DNA of 49,081 bases from Pseudomonadota bacterium (GCA_023457895.1 JAEXAY010000007.1:1-49081), one strand, 5' to 3'; positions 8,662 through 16,811 are shown, numbered from the stretch's first letter. Numbers and translations: made by a program. The notes: generated from the sequence alone by a model not told the origin.

Positions 8662-8892
8662 TCAATTCTTCTTTTCGAGCGGCAGATCGGGCTGGAGCAG
8701 GCGGTGGAGATGAACCACCACATATTTCATTTCAGCATCATCGACGGTCCGCTGCGCTGCGCCGCGCCAAGCTTCTTCGGCTGAAGCTTTATCCGGATAG
8801 ATGCCGACAAGGTCGATGCTGTCGAGGTCCGAAAATTCGAGGCCCTGAGGATCCTTGACCCGGCCGCCGAACACAAGATGCAGTTTGCTCAT
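8662..8892 (-). CDS. DUF4170 domain-containing protein
   Basis: A 76-residue conserved alphaproteobacterial protein of unknown function. It begins MSKLHLVFGGRVKDP and has the family features: a first strand with VFGG, the SIDLVGIYPDKASAEEAWRG segment and a C-terminal MKYVVVHLHRLLQP strand. It is soluble, with no signal peptide. It is convergent with the rhomboid gene, the two stop codons touching at 8661/8662. It is transcribed away from the terminator at 8974-9002 and so has its own promoter, which I cannot place. Confidence 0.85.
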   Translation of the reverse strand: MSKLHLVFGGRVKDPQGLEFSDLDSIDLVGIYPDKASAEEAWRGAAQRTVDDAEMKYVVVHLHRLLQPDLPLEKKN

Positions 8893-8973
8893 TTTATCTC
8901 ACAATTTGAATGGATGGCCCTGCGCTAAGGGTCGCAGAGGGTGGTTGCGGCGCGCCTAGCACCAAAGCCAAAA

Positions 8974-9002
8974 GACCGCAACCGGCGGAGGCCGGTGCGG
9001 TC
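8974..9002 (-). terminator. Intrinsic terminator of the YqjD/YqjE-like operon
   Basis: GACCGC-A-ACCGGC (8974-8986) pairs with GCCGGT-GCGGTC (8991-9002): 12 base pairs with one bulged A and a GGAG loop. On the minus strand it lies 22 bases after the operon's last stop codon and is followed by TTTTGGCTTTGGT, a T-rich tail, as expected for leftward termination. Confidence 0.75.
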
Positions 9003-9024
9003 TGTTCACAAGCTTCAAAACCTG

Positions 9025-9399
9025 TCAGGCGTCGCGGCGTCCATTGCTCTTTGGCATCATCAGCGCGGCGATTGCCCCGATGGCAAAAGCGCCAACGACG
9101 GCAGCGAGCGGCTTGTCGTTGATTTGCTCGACCGTCTTGTCCGCGACCTTGCCCGCTTGCACTTTGCTGACTTCATACGCGTGCGTCGCCTTTTCCTTAC
9201 CGGCGCGATAGGCTTCATCGGCCTTCTCGCGGCCCTGTTCGATCAGCCGACCGGATGTATCGCGTGCCGCACCATAGGTGGTCGCGACACGCGCGCGCGC
9301 TGCTTCGGCTGTTTCGCGTGCGCTCACCGACGCCGTATCCAGCACATCTGCCGCCTTTTCACGCAGCCGGTCAATATTCTCACTCATCTTGTTCGCCAT
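9025..9399 (-). CDS. YqjD/ElaB-like (DUF883-type) membrane-anchored stress protein
   Basis: A 124-residue protein. A long charged amphipathic helix, rich in Ala, Glu, Lys and Arg with heptad-like spacing (residues ~5-95), is followed by a C-terminal hydrophobic glycine-rich anchor (PLAAVVGAFAIGAIAALMM). This is the architecture of YqjD/ElaB, inner-membrane tail-anchored proteins that bind ribosomes in stationary phase in E. coli. It is last of four genes in a leftward operon whose members are all small membrane proteins. AAGGA precedes the ATG at 9399. Ribosome binding is family knowledge, not visible here. Confidence 0.8.
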   Translation of the reverse strand: MANKMSENIDRLREKAADVLDTASVSARETAEAARARVATTYGAARDTSGRLIEQGREKADEAYRAGKEKATHAYEVSKVQAGKVADKTVEQINDKPLAAVVGAFAIGAIAALMMPKSNGRRDA

Positions 9400-9415
9400 C
9401 AGTATTTCCTTTTTA

Positions 9416-9793
9416 TCAATCAGTCTTGGTTCGCCTTGACGACTCCCAACCTTGCGGCGCTACCCAGTCGCGCAAACGTTCCAGAACATCGCCGACGCCG
9501 TCGATCGCATCGGGACTACGGTGCTCTACCTGTCGGGCAATCGGCTTGCGGTACCAGAACGCCAATGTTCCAAGAAAAGATGCACCAAAAGCGGCGGGAT
9601 GCTCCTTTATCGTTGCGACCGTCACTTCCTTGGCTTCCTGAACATAATGGTCGGCCGTATCGATGGCGTCCTGCTTAAGCCTGTCAGGCCGTAGCCGCTC
9701 GCGAGTGCCGATGAACTGGCTTTTGAGGTTCGCCCGCGCGTCACGTGCGAGCAACTTCGCTGTGGCGAGAGCTTCTTCTGCGCGCTTACCCAT
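9416..9793 (-). CDS. Small membrane-associated helical protein (DUF3618/DUF883-like)
   Basis: A 125-residue protein I cannot assign firmly. A charged helical N-terminal half (ALATAKLLARDARANLK...) leads to KEHPAAFGASFLGTLAFWY, the same HPxxxG-hydrophobic anchor style as its operon neighbours. A polar tail follows (RSPDAIDGVGDVLERLRDW). Its start overlaps the end of the YqjE-like gene by eight bases, so translation is coupled. It probably works with the neighbouring envelope stress proteins (inference from context). Confidence 0.7.
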   Translation of the reverse strand: MGKRAEEALATAKLLARDARANLKSQFIGTRERLRPDRLKQDAIDTADHYVQEAKEVTVATIKEHPAAFGASFLGTLAFWYRKPIARQVEHRSPDAIDGVGDVLERLRDWVAPQGWESSRRTKTD

Positions 9794-10331
9794 CGGTTCG
9801 CTCCCAAATTGCGCTGGTTATGCGATCGAACTGCCGCTTTGCGAGCCAGGCCGAAATGCCGGTGAGGAGTGAAAGCGCAACAACCACAATTGCTACCGCC
9901 TGCAGATTCGTCAAATAATCTGCGAGTATGATGATCGCGCCAAAGCCGATGGCGAGAAGCGACACGAGCCCCGCCGCGGCGGCCAGCGATACGAATACCG
10001 CCGCGCCCTTGGCTGCCGAAGTTATCACATCGGCGCGCGCCTTGAGCAAGGCGATCTCGGCTTCGTAAGCCGCTTTGCCGCTGTCGAGCAAACCGTGAAC
10101 CCGGTCAGAAATATCTGCGAACGCATTACCATTGGCGATATTTTCTTCGAGCTCAACGTCCGGCACGTCGCCCGATTGGGCGTAAGCCGCATCTGGAAAT
10201 TCGAGCGCGATGTCTTCGGCGCGGGTTTCAGGATAGTCCGGGACGGCCGGCACACGATTTTGCTGGCGCGGCGGTGCATAGCCGTGCCGCACGTCATCAA
10301 ATTCCGTTTTGCCGTCCGTCCCGTAATTCAT
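9786..10331 (-). CDS. YqjE-like / phage holin superfamily III membrane protein
   Basis: 181 aa. The N-terminal ~85 residues are polar and acidic. A helical segment (DISDRVHGLLDSGKAAYEAE) and two adjacent transmembrane helices (AVFVSLAAAAGLVSLLAIGF and LQAVAIVVVALSLLTGISAW) follow, the layout of YqjE/DUF1469 proteins. In E. coli yqjE sits beside yqjD, and here too the gene is embedded among YqjD-like genes. Function is unknown. The name holin reflects fold grouping only, and there is no phage context. Confidence 0.8.
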   Translation of the reverse strand: MNYGTDGKTEFDDVRHGYAPPRQQNRVPAVPDYPETRAEDIALEFPDAAYAQSGDVPDVELEENIANGNAFADISDRVHGLLDSGKAAYEAEIALLKARADVITSAAKGAAVFVSLAAAAGLVSLLAIGFGAIIILADYLTNLQAVAIVVVALSLLTGISAWLAKRQFDRITSAIWERTDG

Positions 10332-10346
10332 GCAACTGCCTGTTTA

Positions 10347-10946
10347 TCAGTCTTTATTGGTCGACTTGAACATTCGGGCAAGGACAAAGCCCACAACCGC
10401 TGCTGTGCCAATGGCAACCGCAGGGCTTTTCTTCACGAACTCGCGAGTATTGTTGACCAGCGCGTCGACATCTTGCTGTTCGAGGCTGTTGGCCATGCCC
10501 GAGACGGTCTTGGCTGCGCTACGGGCGAAGTCGCCATATTGCGTACCCAGCTTTTCATCGACCTGCGGAGCAGCGTCCTCGATCATCTTGGCGAGGCTAC
10601 CCATCGCGCCGGCAGTCTTGGTCTTGCCTTCGTTGGCGAGTTCCTTGGCGCGGACGGAAGCCTGGTCGGCATATTTACCGGCTTCACCCTTCCATTCGTT
10701 GGCCTTGGTCTTGGCTTCGGTCGTCATATCATTGAGTGACATCTTCTTACCCTTTGTGCTTGCTTTGGGTGCAGTTTCGGCAACCGGCATAAGAGGGGCC
10801 GTACTCCCGGGAACTGCAGCCGGTTTTGATGCTGCCTTGGCAGCGCTTTTCCTGACACTGGTTTTCGCTGCGGTTGTGGCTCCGTCGGCCTTGGAGACGG
10901 CCTTTTTCCGAGCACCCTTGCTGCTGTTATTCGGTTCCATTGCCAT
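10347..10946 (-). CDS. YqjD-like tail-anchored protein with basic Ala/Lys-rich N-terminus
   Basis: 199 aa and first gene of the leftward stress-type operon. The first ~75 residues are a low-complexity Lys/Ala/Pro-rich, histone-like tail (KKAVSKADGATTAAKTSVRK...), followed by a charged helical region. The C-terminal anchor is SPAVAIGTAAVVGFVLARMF, like YqjD/ElaB. The basic tail could contact nucleic acid or ribosomes (inference). The ATG at 10946 has AAAGGGG eight bases upstream; a second ATG lies two codons further in. The candidate EcfG promoter at 11012-11036 lies about 65 bases upstream. Confidence 0.8.
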   Translation of the reverse strand: MAMEPNNSSKGARKKAVSKADGATTAAKTSVRKSAAKAASKPAAVPGSTAPLMPVAETAPKASTKGKKMSLNDMTTEAKTKANEWKGEAGKYADQASVRAKELANEGKTKTAGAMGSLAKMIEDAAPQVDEKLGTQYGDFARSAAKTVSGMANSLEQQDVDALVNNTREFVKKSPAVAIGTAAVVGFVLARMFKSTNKD

Positions 10947-11011
10947 GAAACGAACCCCTTTATTGATACCCTGAAGGAACGGCGCAATTCCTTACGCCGC
11001 TTGCGATGGAT

Positions 11012-11036
11012 AACATATGGGAAGGTAAAGGGTTCC
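11012..11036 (-). promoter_or_regulatory. Candidate EcfG (general stress sigma) promoter
   Basis: On the minus strand GGAAC, 16 bases, TGTT. The alphaproteobacterial EcfG consensus is GGAAC-N16/17-CGTT, so eight of nine bases match with optimal spacing. It would start transcription about 60 bases before the first gene of the YqjD/YqjE-like operon, a gene class typical of general stress regulons. A match of this quality is not rare by chance in a whole window, but its position just upstream of this operon raises its value. Confidence 0.6.
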
Positions 11037-11180
11037 GGACAAGGTGTATTGTTATGCTGGAACAGCAAAATTATCAAAATTGCGGCCAGCCGCCAATTGC
11101 CTTGGTCAGGGCGGTTGGCTAAGGGCAGCCCATCTTTTCTGACGCCGCACGGGCGGCTCGCAATCAGGAGTGCGTTACCG

Positions 11181-12458
11181 ATGACCGCGATTATCGATAT
11201 TTATGCCCGCCAGATCATGGACAGCCGGGGCAATCCGACGGTCGAGGTGGATGTGATGCTCGAAGATGGCAGCTTCGGCCGCGCTGCTGTTCCGTCGGGC
11301 GCTTCGACCGGCGCACATGAGGCAGTCGAACTGCGCGATGGCGACAAGAAGATCTTCATGGGCAAGGGCGTGACCAAGGCGGTCGAGGCGGTCAACGGCG
11401 AGCTTTCCGAACTGCTGATCGGGCTCGACGCCGAAGACCAGCGCGAGATTGACCTTGCGATGATCGAGGCTGACGGGACGCCCAACAAGGGCCGGATCGG
11501 CGCCAACGCCATTCTGGGCGTGTCGCTTGCGACCGCCAAGGCCGCAGCCGACGCGCGCGGTCTGCCATTATATCGCTATGTAGGCGGTGTCGCTGCCCAT
11601 GTGTTGCCAGTGCCGATGATGAACATCATCAATGGCGGCGAACATGCCGACAATCCGATCGACTTTCAGGAATTCATGATCATGCCGGTCGGCGCTGATA
11701 GCCTCGCCGAAGCCGTGCGCTGGGGCGCGGAAATTTTTCATACGCTGAGGAAGGGCCTCCATGACAAGGGCCTCGCAACGGCGGTGGGTGACGAAGGTGG
11801 TTTTGCGCCCAATCTCGCCTCGACTCGCGATGCGCTGGATTTCGTGATGAAGTCGATCGATCAGGCCGGTTTCAAGGCGGGCAAGGATGTTGTGCTTGCG
11901 CTCGACTGCGCCGCGACCGAGTTTTTCAAGAAGGGCAAGTATGAAATTTCGGGCGAGGGGCTTTCGCTCTCCCCGGAAAAGATGGCCGATTATCTCGCCG
12001 ATCTGTGCAAGGACTATCCGATCAAGTCGATCGAAGACGGCATGGGCGAGGATGACTTCGAAGGGTGGAAGGCACTGACGGACAAGATCGGAGATAAGGT
12101 CCAACTGGTCGGCGATGACCTGTTCGTGACCAATCCGGCACGCCTCAGCGACGGGATCAAGCGCGGGCTTGCCAACTCGCTGCTGGTCAAGGTCAACCAG
12201 ATCGGCACGTTGAGCGAAACGTTGGAGGCGGTCAGCATGGCGCAACGCGCAGGCTATACAGCGGTGATGTCGCACCGCTCGGGTGAAACCGAGGACGCGA
12301 CCATCGCCGACCTCGCGGTTGCGACCAATTGCGGGCAGATAAAGACGGGAAGCCTCGCGCGTTCTGACCGGCTCGCGAAATATAACCAGCTGATCCGCAT
12401 CGAAGAAGAGCTCGGCGCAATGGGCCGCTATGCCGGGCAGGAAATTTTCGACGCCTGA
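11181..12458 (+). CDS. eno: Enolase
   Basis: Converts 2-phosphoglycerate to phosphoenolpyruvate in glycolysis. It is 425 aa, the usual length. It begins MTAIIDIYARQIMDSRGNP and carries the signatures NGGEHADN, DDLFVTNPARL, LLVKVNQIGTLSET and SHRSGETEDATIADLAV. The open frame extends further upstream, but ATG 11181 is the family start and has CAGGAG eleven bases before it. The 150-bp leader belongs to the intergenic region shared with the divergent stress operon. ftsB and pdhAB follow, a standard alphaproteobacterial order. Confidence 0.98.
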   Translation: MTAIIDIYARQIMDSRGNPTVEVDVMLEDGSFGRAAVPSGASTGAHEAVELRDGDKKIFMGKGVTKAVEAVNGELSELLIGLDAEDQREIDLAMIEADGTPNKGRIGANAILGVSLATAKAAADARGLPLYRYVGGVAAHVLPVPMMNIINGGEHADNPIDFQEFMIMPVGADSLAEAVRWGAEIFHTLRKGLHDKGLATAVGDEGGFAPNLASTRDALDFVMKSIDQAGFKAGKDVVLALDCAATEFFKKGKYEISGEGLSLSPEKMADYLADLCKDYPIKSIEDGMGEDDFEGWKALTDKIGDKVQLVGDDLFVTNPARLSDGIKRGLANSLLVKVNQIGTLSETLEAVSMAQRAGYTAVMSHRSGETEDATIADLAVATNCGQIKTGSLARSDRLAKYNQLIRIEEELGAMGRYAGQEIFDA

Positions 12459-12565
12459 TCGACAGCATTTTCGGTATTCAGATCGAAGCGAGTGCGCGCA
12501 CGGTATTTTTTGTATCGCCCCGCATATTTGGCTTGCAACCGCGAGTCGCATGTGATTCAAAGGCA

Positions 12566-12880
12566 ATGATGGTTCAGGGCAGCAAATTCAGGAAAGCGTT
12601 GGCGACGGCTTGGGGGCCGAGCCTTGCTGTGCTGATCGTCCTTGCGATGATCGGCTATGCTATTTTTGGTCCGACCGGGCTTTACGCCTGGGGTGAATAT
12701 ACCCAGTCACTCGAAGTGAAGCGCGTACAGCTGGCCAAGCTGAAAGAGCGCGAGGCAGTGCTCAAGAACCGTGTGACACTGCTCGATCCTAACCATGTCG
12801 ATCCTGACATTGCAGATGAGTTCGTGCGCAAGGACCTTAACGTCGTGGGCGCCGACGAGGTTGTCATTCCAATGAAGTGA
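12566..12880 (+). CDS. ftsB: Septum formation initiator FtsB/DivIC family protein
   Basis: A 104-residue bitopic division protein; the family forms the FtsB-FtsL-FtsQ subcomplex at the septum. One transmembrane helix (AVLIVLAMIGYAIFGP) is followed by a short coiled coil (SLEVKRVQLAKLKEREAVLK) and the conserved end DPDIADEFVRKDLNVVGAD. Two adjacent ATGs at 12566 and 12569 both have AAAGG just upstream. A longer TTG start at 12533 would add an unlikely soluble tail. It lies between eno and pdhA as in other alphaproteobacteria. Confidence 0.88.
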   Translation: MMVQGSKFRKALATAWGPSLAVLIVLAMIGYAIFGPTGLYAWGEYTQSLEVKRVQLAKLKEREAVLKNRVTLLDPNHVDPDIADEFVRKDLNVVGADEVVIPMK

Positions 12881-12881
12881 C

Positions 12882-12900
12882 GATTGCAATATTTGCAATC
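12882..12900 (+). terminator. Hairpin after ftsB, possible terminator
   Basis: GATTGCAA-TAT-TTGCAATC, a perfect 8-bp stem with a three-base loop, starts two bases after the ftsB stop and is followed by TCGTTTG. The stem is AT-rich and the T-run is poor, so termination may be weak. A dimeric protein operator upstream of pdhA is an alternative reading. Confidence 0.4.
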
Positions 12901-13012
12901 TCGTTTGAAAATATTCAGAAAAAAGCGTCGTATCCGGGCGGCTCCGGCGTTGCATTCGGCTGGGTTTCGGCCGTATAGCGGATGAACGCACCCAGAAGAT
13001 CAGGAGTGGACC

Positions 13013-14110
13013 TTGGCGAAGACCCCTACGCGCCGCGCGGCAAAACCTGCTACGAAAACAGCGACCCGCAAGACGCCCGCGAAAAACCCGTCTATGCCGT
13101 CGCTGCCCAATCGCGAGCGTCCGTCCGAACCTGCACCATACAAGGCGTCGAAAGAGGAGATGCTCGCATTCTATCGCGAGATGCTGCTCATCCGCCGGTT
13201 CGAGGAGAAGGCGGGGCAACTTTATGGCCTCGGGCTGATCGGGGGCTTCTGCCATCTGTACATCGGCCAGGAAGCTGTTGCGGTCGGTCTCCAGTCGGCA
13301 CTGGATGGCGACAAGGATAGCGTCATCACTGGCTATCGCGACCATGGCCATATGCTCGCCTATGGGATTGATCCCAAGGTGATCATGGCGGAACTCACGG
13401 GCCGGGAAGCCGGTATTTCCAAGGGCAAGGGCGGCTCGATGCACATGTTCAGCGTCGAGCATAAATTTTACGGCGGTCACGGAATCGTCGGCGCGCAGGT
13501 TTCGCTCGGCACCGGTCTCGCCTTCGCGCATAAATATCGCGAGGATGGCGGCGTGTGCATGGCCTATTTCGGCGACGGCGCTTCCAACCAGGGTCAGGTG
13601 TACGAAAGCTTCAACATGGCGGAGCTGTGGAAGCTGCCGATCATTTATGTGATCGAGAATAACCAGTATGCGATGGGCACCAGCGTCAACCGCGCCTCGG
13701 CTGAGGACCAGCTTTACCGGCGCGGTGAATCTTTCCGTATTCCGGGGCTTCAGGTCGACGGCATGGACGTGCTTGCGGTGCGCGGTGCGGCCGAGGAAGC
13801 GCTCGCATGGGTGCGCGCGGGCAAGGGGCCGATCCTGCTGGAACTCAAGACCTACCGGTATCGCGGCCACTCGATGTCTGACCCTGCGAAATATCGTTCG
13901 CGTGACGAGGTGCAGGCGGTGCGCGACAAGTCCGATCCGATCGAGGGACTGAAGAAAGTCCTCGAAAAGGCCGGAGTCAAGGAAGAGGAATTGAAGGCGA
14001 TCGACAAGGACATCCGCCAGATCGTCAATGACAGCGCCGATTTTGCCGAAACCTCGCCCGAACCCGATCCAAGCGAACTTTATACCGACGTGCTGGTGGA
14101 GACCTATTGA
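13013..14110 (+). CDS. pdhA: Pyruvate dehydrogenase E1 component, alpha subunit
   Basis: The thiamine-diphosphate-dependent decarboxylase subunit that feeds pyruvate carbon into acetyl-CoA. It is 365 aa. A basic Ala/Lys/Thr-rich N-terminal tail of ~40 residues precedes the E1 alpha core. The TPP/Mg motif is GDGASNQGQVYESFNMA with the closing ENNQYAMGTS, and the phosphorylation-loop region is YRYRGHSMSDPAKYR. The start is TTG at 13013 (TTGGCGAAG), chosen because AGGAG lies eight bases upstream and no ATG exists before the conserved domain. The stop overlaps the pdhB ATG. Confidence 0.97.
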   Translation: MAKTPTRRAAKPATKTATRKTPAKNPSMPSLPNRERPSEPAPYKASKEEMLAFYREMLLIRRFEEKAGQLYGLGLIGGFCHLYIGQEAVAVGLQSALDGDKDSVITGYRDHGHMLAYGIDPKVIMAELTGREAGISKGKGGSMHMFSVEHKFYGGHGIVGAQVSLGTGLAFAHKYREDGGVCMAYFGDGASNQGQVYESFNMAELWKLPIIYVIENNQYAMGTSVNRASAEDQLYRRGESFRIPGLQVDGMDVLAVRGAAEEALAWVRAGKGPILLELKTYRYRGHSMSDPAKYRSRDEVQAVRDKSDPIEGLKKVLEKAGVKEEELKAIDKDIRQIVNDSADFAETSPEPDPSELYTDVLVETY

Positions 14111-15531
14111 TGGCCGTTGAACTGAAAATGCCGGCGCTCTCCCCGACGATGGAGGAAGGCACGCTCGCCAAATGGCTCGTCAAGGAAGGCGACACGGTGC
14201 AATCGGGCGATATCCTCGCCGAGATCGAGACCGACAAGGCCACGATGGAGTTCGAGGCGGTTGACGAAGGCACGGTAGCACAGATTCTGGTCGCTGCCGG
14301 CACCGATAATGTGAAGGTCGGAACGGTGATTGCGATTATCGCTGCCGAAGGCGAAAACGTGTCGCAGGCGGCACAGGTTACCTCGGCACCTCAGCAGGGC
14401 GCGCCGGACGGTAATGAGATGGCGACGGCCGACAAGCCTGAAGCCCGTGCTGCGTCGGCAGCGCAGGAAAAGACCGTTGATGCGGCCACGCCGATGCTGG
14501 ATAAGCCAGCGCCGCGCGCCGACGTGCGCGATCCTGATATCCCGACGGGCACCGAGATGGTCAAGGTCACGGTGCGCGAGGCACTACGCGATGCCATGGC
14601 CGAGGAAATGCGCAAGGATGACCGCGTCTTCGTCATGGGCGAGGAGGTTGCAGAGTATCAGGGCGCCTATAAGGTTACCCAGGGCCTGCTCGAGGAATTT
14701 GGTCCCCGGCGCGTCATCGACACCCCGATCACCGAATATGGCTTTGCTGGTGTTGGTTCGGGCGCGGCGATGGGGGGGCTGCGGCCAATCATCGAGTTCA
14801 TGACCTTCAACTTCGCGATGCAGGCGATCGACCATATCGTCAATTCCGCCGCCAAGACCAATTATATGTCCGGCGGACAGATGCGCACGCCAATCGTGTT
14901 CCGCGGCCCCAATGGAGCGGCGAGCCGGGTCGGAGCGCAGCATAGTCAAAATTATGGGCCCTGGTACGCCAATGTGCCGGGGCTCATAGTGATTGCGCCC
15001 TATGATGCGGCCGACGCCAAGGGACTACTCAAGGCTGCGATCCGCAGCGAGGACCCGGTGGTGTTCCTCGAAAATGAACTGATGTACGGCCGCTCGTTCG
15101 AGATTCCGGCGCTCGACGATTATGTTCTGCCGATCGGCAAGGCACGGATCGTGCGCGAGGGCAAGGATGTGACGCTGGTGAGCTATTCGATCGGTGTCGG
15201 CGTCGCGCTGGAAGCGGCGGAAACACTGGCAGGCGAGGGGGTTGAAGCAGAGGTGATCGACCTGCGGACGCTACGCCCACTCGACCGGCAAACTATCCTT
15301 GACAGCTTGGCCAAGACCAACCGGATGGTGGTGGTCGAAGAAGGCTGGCCCACTTGCTCAATCGCGAGCGAGATCATGGCGATCGCCATGGAAGACGGTT
15401 TCGACCATCTCGACGCCCCAGTTCTGCGCGTTTGCGACGAAGACGTCCCGCTCCCTTATGCCGCCAACCTGGAGAAGCTGGCGATCATTGATGCAGATAG
15501 GGTCGTGCAGATGGTAAGAAAGATTACCTAA
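14110..15531 (+). CDS. pdhB: Pyruvate dehydrogenase E1 component, beta subunit with fused lipoyl domain
   Basis: 473 aa. Residues ~1-80 are a lipoyl domain (PALSPTMEEGTLAKW, lipoylation lysine in ETDKATMEF), then an Ala/Pro-rich linker, then the E1 beta transketolase-like domain (GEEVAEYQGAYKVTQGL, TPITEYGFAGVGSGAAMGG, RGPNGAASRVGAQHSQ). The fused lipoyl domain is a known alphaproteobacterial variant. The ATG at 14110 overlaps the pdhA TGA (TGATG), so translation is coupled. The E2 and E3 genes are not next to it; the following gene is convergent, overlapping by four bases. Confidence 0.97.
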   Translation: MAVELKMPALSPTMEEGTLAKWLVKEGDTVQSGDILAEIETDKATMEFEAVDEGTVAQILVAAGTDNVKVGTVIAIIAAEGENVSQAAQVTSAPQQGAPDGNEMATADKPEARAASAAQEKTVDAATPMLDKPAPRADVRDPDIPTGTEMVKVTVREALRDAMAEEMRKDDRVFVMGEEVAEYQGAYKVTQGLLEEFGPRRVIDTPITEYGFAGVGSGAAMGGLRPIIEFMTFNFAMQAIDHIVNSAAKTNYMSGGQMRTPIVFRGPNGAASRVGAQHSQNYGPWYANVPGLIVIAPYDAADAKGLLKAAIRSEDPVVFLENELMYGRSFEIPALDDYVLPIGKARIVREGKDVTLVSYSIGVGVALEAAETLAGEGVEAEVIDLRTLRPLDRQTILDSLAKTNRMVVVEEGWPTCSIASEIMAIAMEDGFDHLDAPVLRVCDEDVPLPYAANLEKLAIIDADRVVQMVRKIT

Positions 15532-16196
15532 ACCTTGCCGCAATCCGAGGATGCCGGGGTTACCCCGGCCTGACTTTGCACACCGGTGCCATAAGAACGC
15601 GGATCCCGCACCGAATAGGCCGCGTGGTAAGAAAGAATACGCGCCGATTCGGGGAGCCACGTGGGATCGACTAGAATCGGTTGATATTGATAATAGACTT
15701 CCACAAACATGACGGCTCCACCTAGGGGCGCTTTGATTTTGTTCCCTCCCGCACCCATTCCTTGAGGATATCTTTCCAGTTTGTATTCTGAGCGTCTCTC
15801 CGTCCAGCCGCCCCAGCAACGCTGCCAACCGACAGTCTGGATGACGTTGTTCGCGTCGGAAGGGTCGGCGGCCCCTTCGAGGCTGGACACAATGATGCGG
15901 CCATGTTCAGAAAAGTTGAGACTTCCCTGTTGTAACTGTGCGCCCGCAAATGCGTCTTTGATATCCGATTCCCGGATTGGTGTCGGGGTCATCGAATCCT
16001 CCAAGGAACGGGAAGTCGAGTCCGCGACGCTCAGCGCGACCTGACTGACGATACTGTGCATATTGATATAGTTCATCAATTCGAGGCTACCAAATGCGGT
16101 CAACATGAAAAACGGCAGCCCAGCCGCAAATTCCATTAATACGGTAGCACCCTCAGATGCTTTCACTGTTTTGAAGAGAAGCCGAAAATTTGTCAT
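15528..16196 (-). CDS. TadE-like minor pilin / Flp pilus assembly protein
   Basis: 222 aa. A short cytoplasmic start leads to EGATVLMEFAAGLPFFML-type hydrophobic segment, the TadE signature (an E at the start of the single N-terminal helix). A long extracytoplasmic domain with cysteines follows. TadE proteins are pseudopilins of Flp/Tad pili. It is third of three Tad genes reading leftward. Its codons are AT-richer than those of pdhB. The C-terminal domain shows no recognisable motif. The rest of the tad locus (prepilin peptidase, ATPase, secretin) is not here. Confidence 0.8.
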   Translation of the reverse strand: MTNFRLLFKTVKASEGATVLMEFAAGLPFFMLTAFGSLELMNYINMHSIVSQVALSVADSTSRSLEDSMTPTPIRESDIKDAFAGAQLQQGSLNFSEHGRIIVSSLEGAADPSDANNVIQTVGWQRCWGGWTERRSEYKLERYPQGMGAGGNKIKAPLGGAVMFVEVYYQYQPILVDPTWLPESARILSYHAAYSVRDPRSYGTGVQSQAGVTPASSDCGKV

Positions 16197-16208
16197 GTCT
16201 GTTCAACC

Positions 16209-16811
16209 TCAACAACTGCGTGTTGTGACAGCGCGTTGTGCCTCGAAGGGCTGGTTTCTGAGCACAGTTTGTGCAGCTATCTGGGGAGTGCTGCTCTGGC
16301 CCAAAAATCCTGTCGACCCGAAATAAAGCGGGAAATTCATTTTGACCGTATAAATCACCACTTCGCTGGCGGCGCCTTGCCCTGACCGTGACCCGTCGGA
16401 ACTCCAGCTCCTGTCTCCGTTGAGATCATCATATCTCTCGCCATTGTCGCAAGTTCCGTTTCCGTTCGAATCGGTGTAAGGTTCCGGTTTTCCGATGCTC
16501 GTGAAGTCCCGGATCGAACGACGTTTAAAATCGAACGTCGCTCGGGGATTAACGGCACTGAGACGGCGTTTGACTAAATTATCTAGAGCGGTCTGGTCGG
16601 TATTATACTTCTCTAGGCTCGCAAACCGGCCTGCATCCTGGACCGCCCCGATCAGAACAGAACGGCCATAATATGCATAGGCAAAGTCGAAAGACCCCAA
16701 AAGAAACATTAAGAAAATAGGTAATATCAGTCCAAGCTCAAGAAGAGAGGCGCCATTTTCATCTTCGAACGTAAATCTCAGATGTGCTTTAAGACTTTCA
16801 AAGCGCATCAT
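16209..16811 (-). CDS. TadE-like pilus assembly protein with Ca-loop-like insert
   Basis: 200 aa. After a 20-residue cytoplasmic start comes GASLLELGLILPIFLMFLLG, the TadE hydrophobic segment with the conserved glutamate, then an extracytoplasmic domain. Near residue 113 it has DSNGNGTCDNGE, which matches the spacing of an EF-hand calcium loop (acidic or Asn residues at 1, 3, 5 and 9, Glu at 12), followed by a second Asp/Asn-rich stretch. Its start overlaps the stop of the TadG-like gene (16808-16811). The local base composition is low in GC: 27 of 60 bases at 16561-16620. Confidence 0.82.
   Translation of the reverse strand: MMRFESLKAHLRFTFEDENGASLLELGLILPIFLMFLLGSFDFAYAYYGRSVLIGAVQDAGRFASLEKYNTDQTALDNLVKRRLSAVNPRATFDFKRRSIRDFTSIGKPEPYTDSNGNGTCDNGERYDDLNGDRSWSSDGSRSGQGAASEVVIYTVKMNFPLYFGSTGFLGQSSTPQIAAQTVLRNQPFEAQRAVTTRSC

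Noticed and set aside
11001..11180. N-terminal extension of the enolase frame
   Set aside because: The upstream codons match no enolase N-terminus; ATG 11181 has a good ribosome site.
12492..12511. GTGCGCGCAC followed shortly by six T after eno, terminator-like
   Set aside because: The palindrome has no room for a loop, so a stable stem is unlikely.
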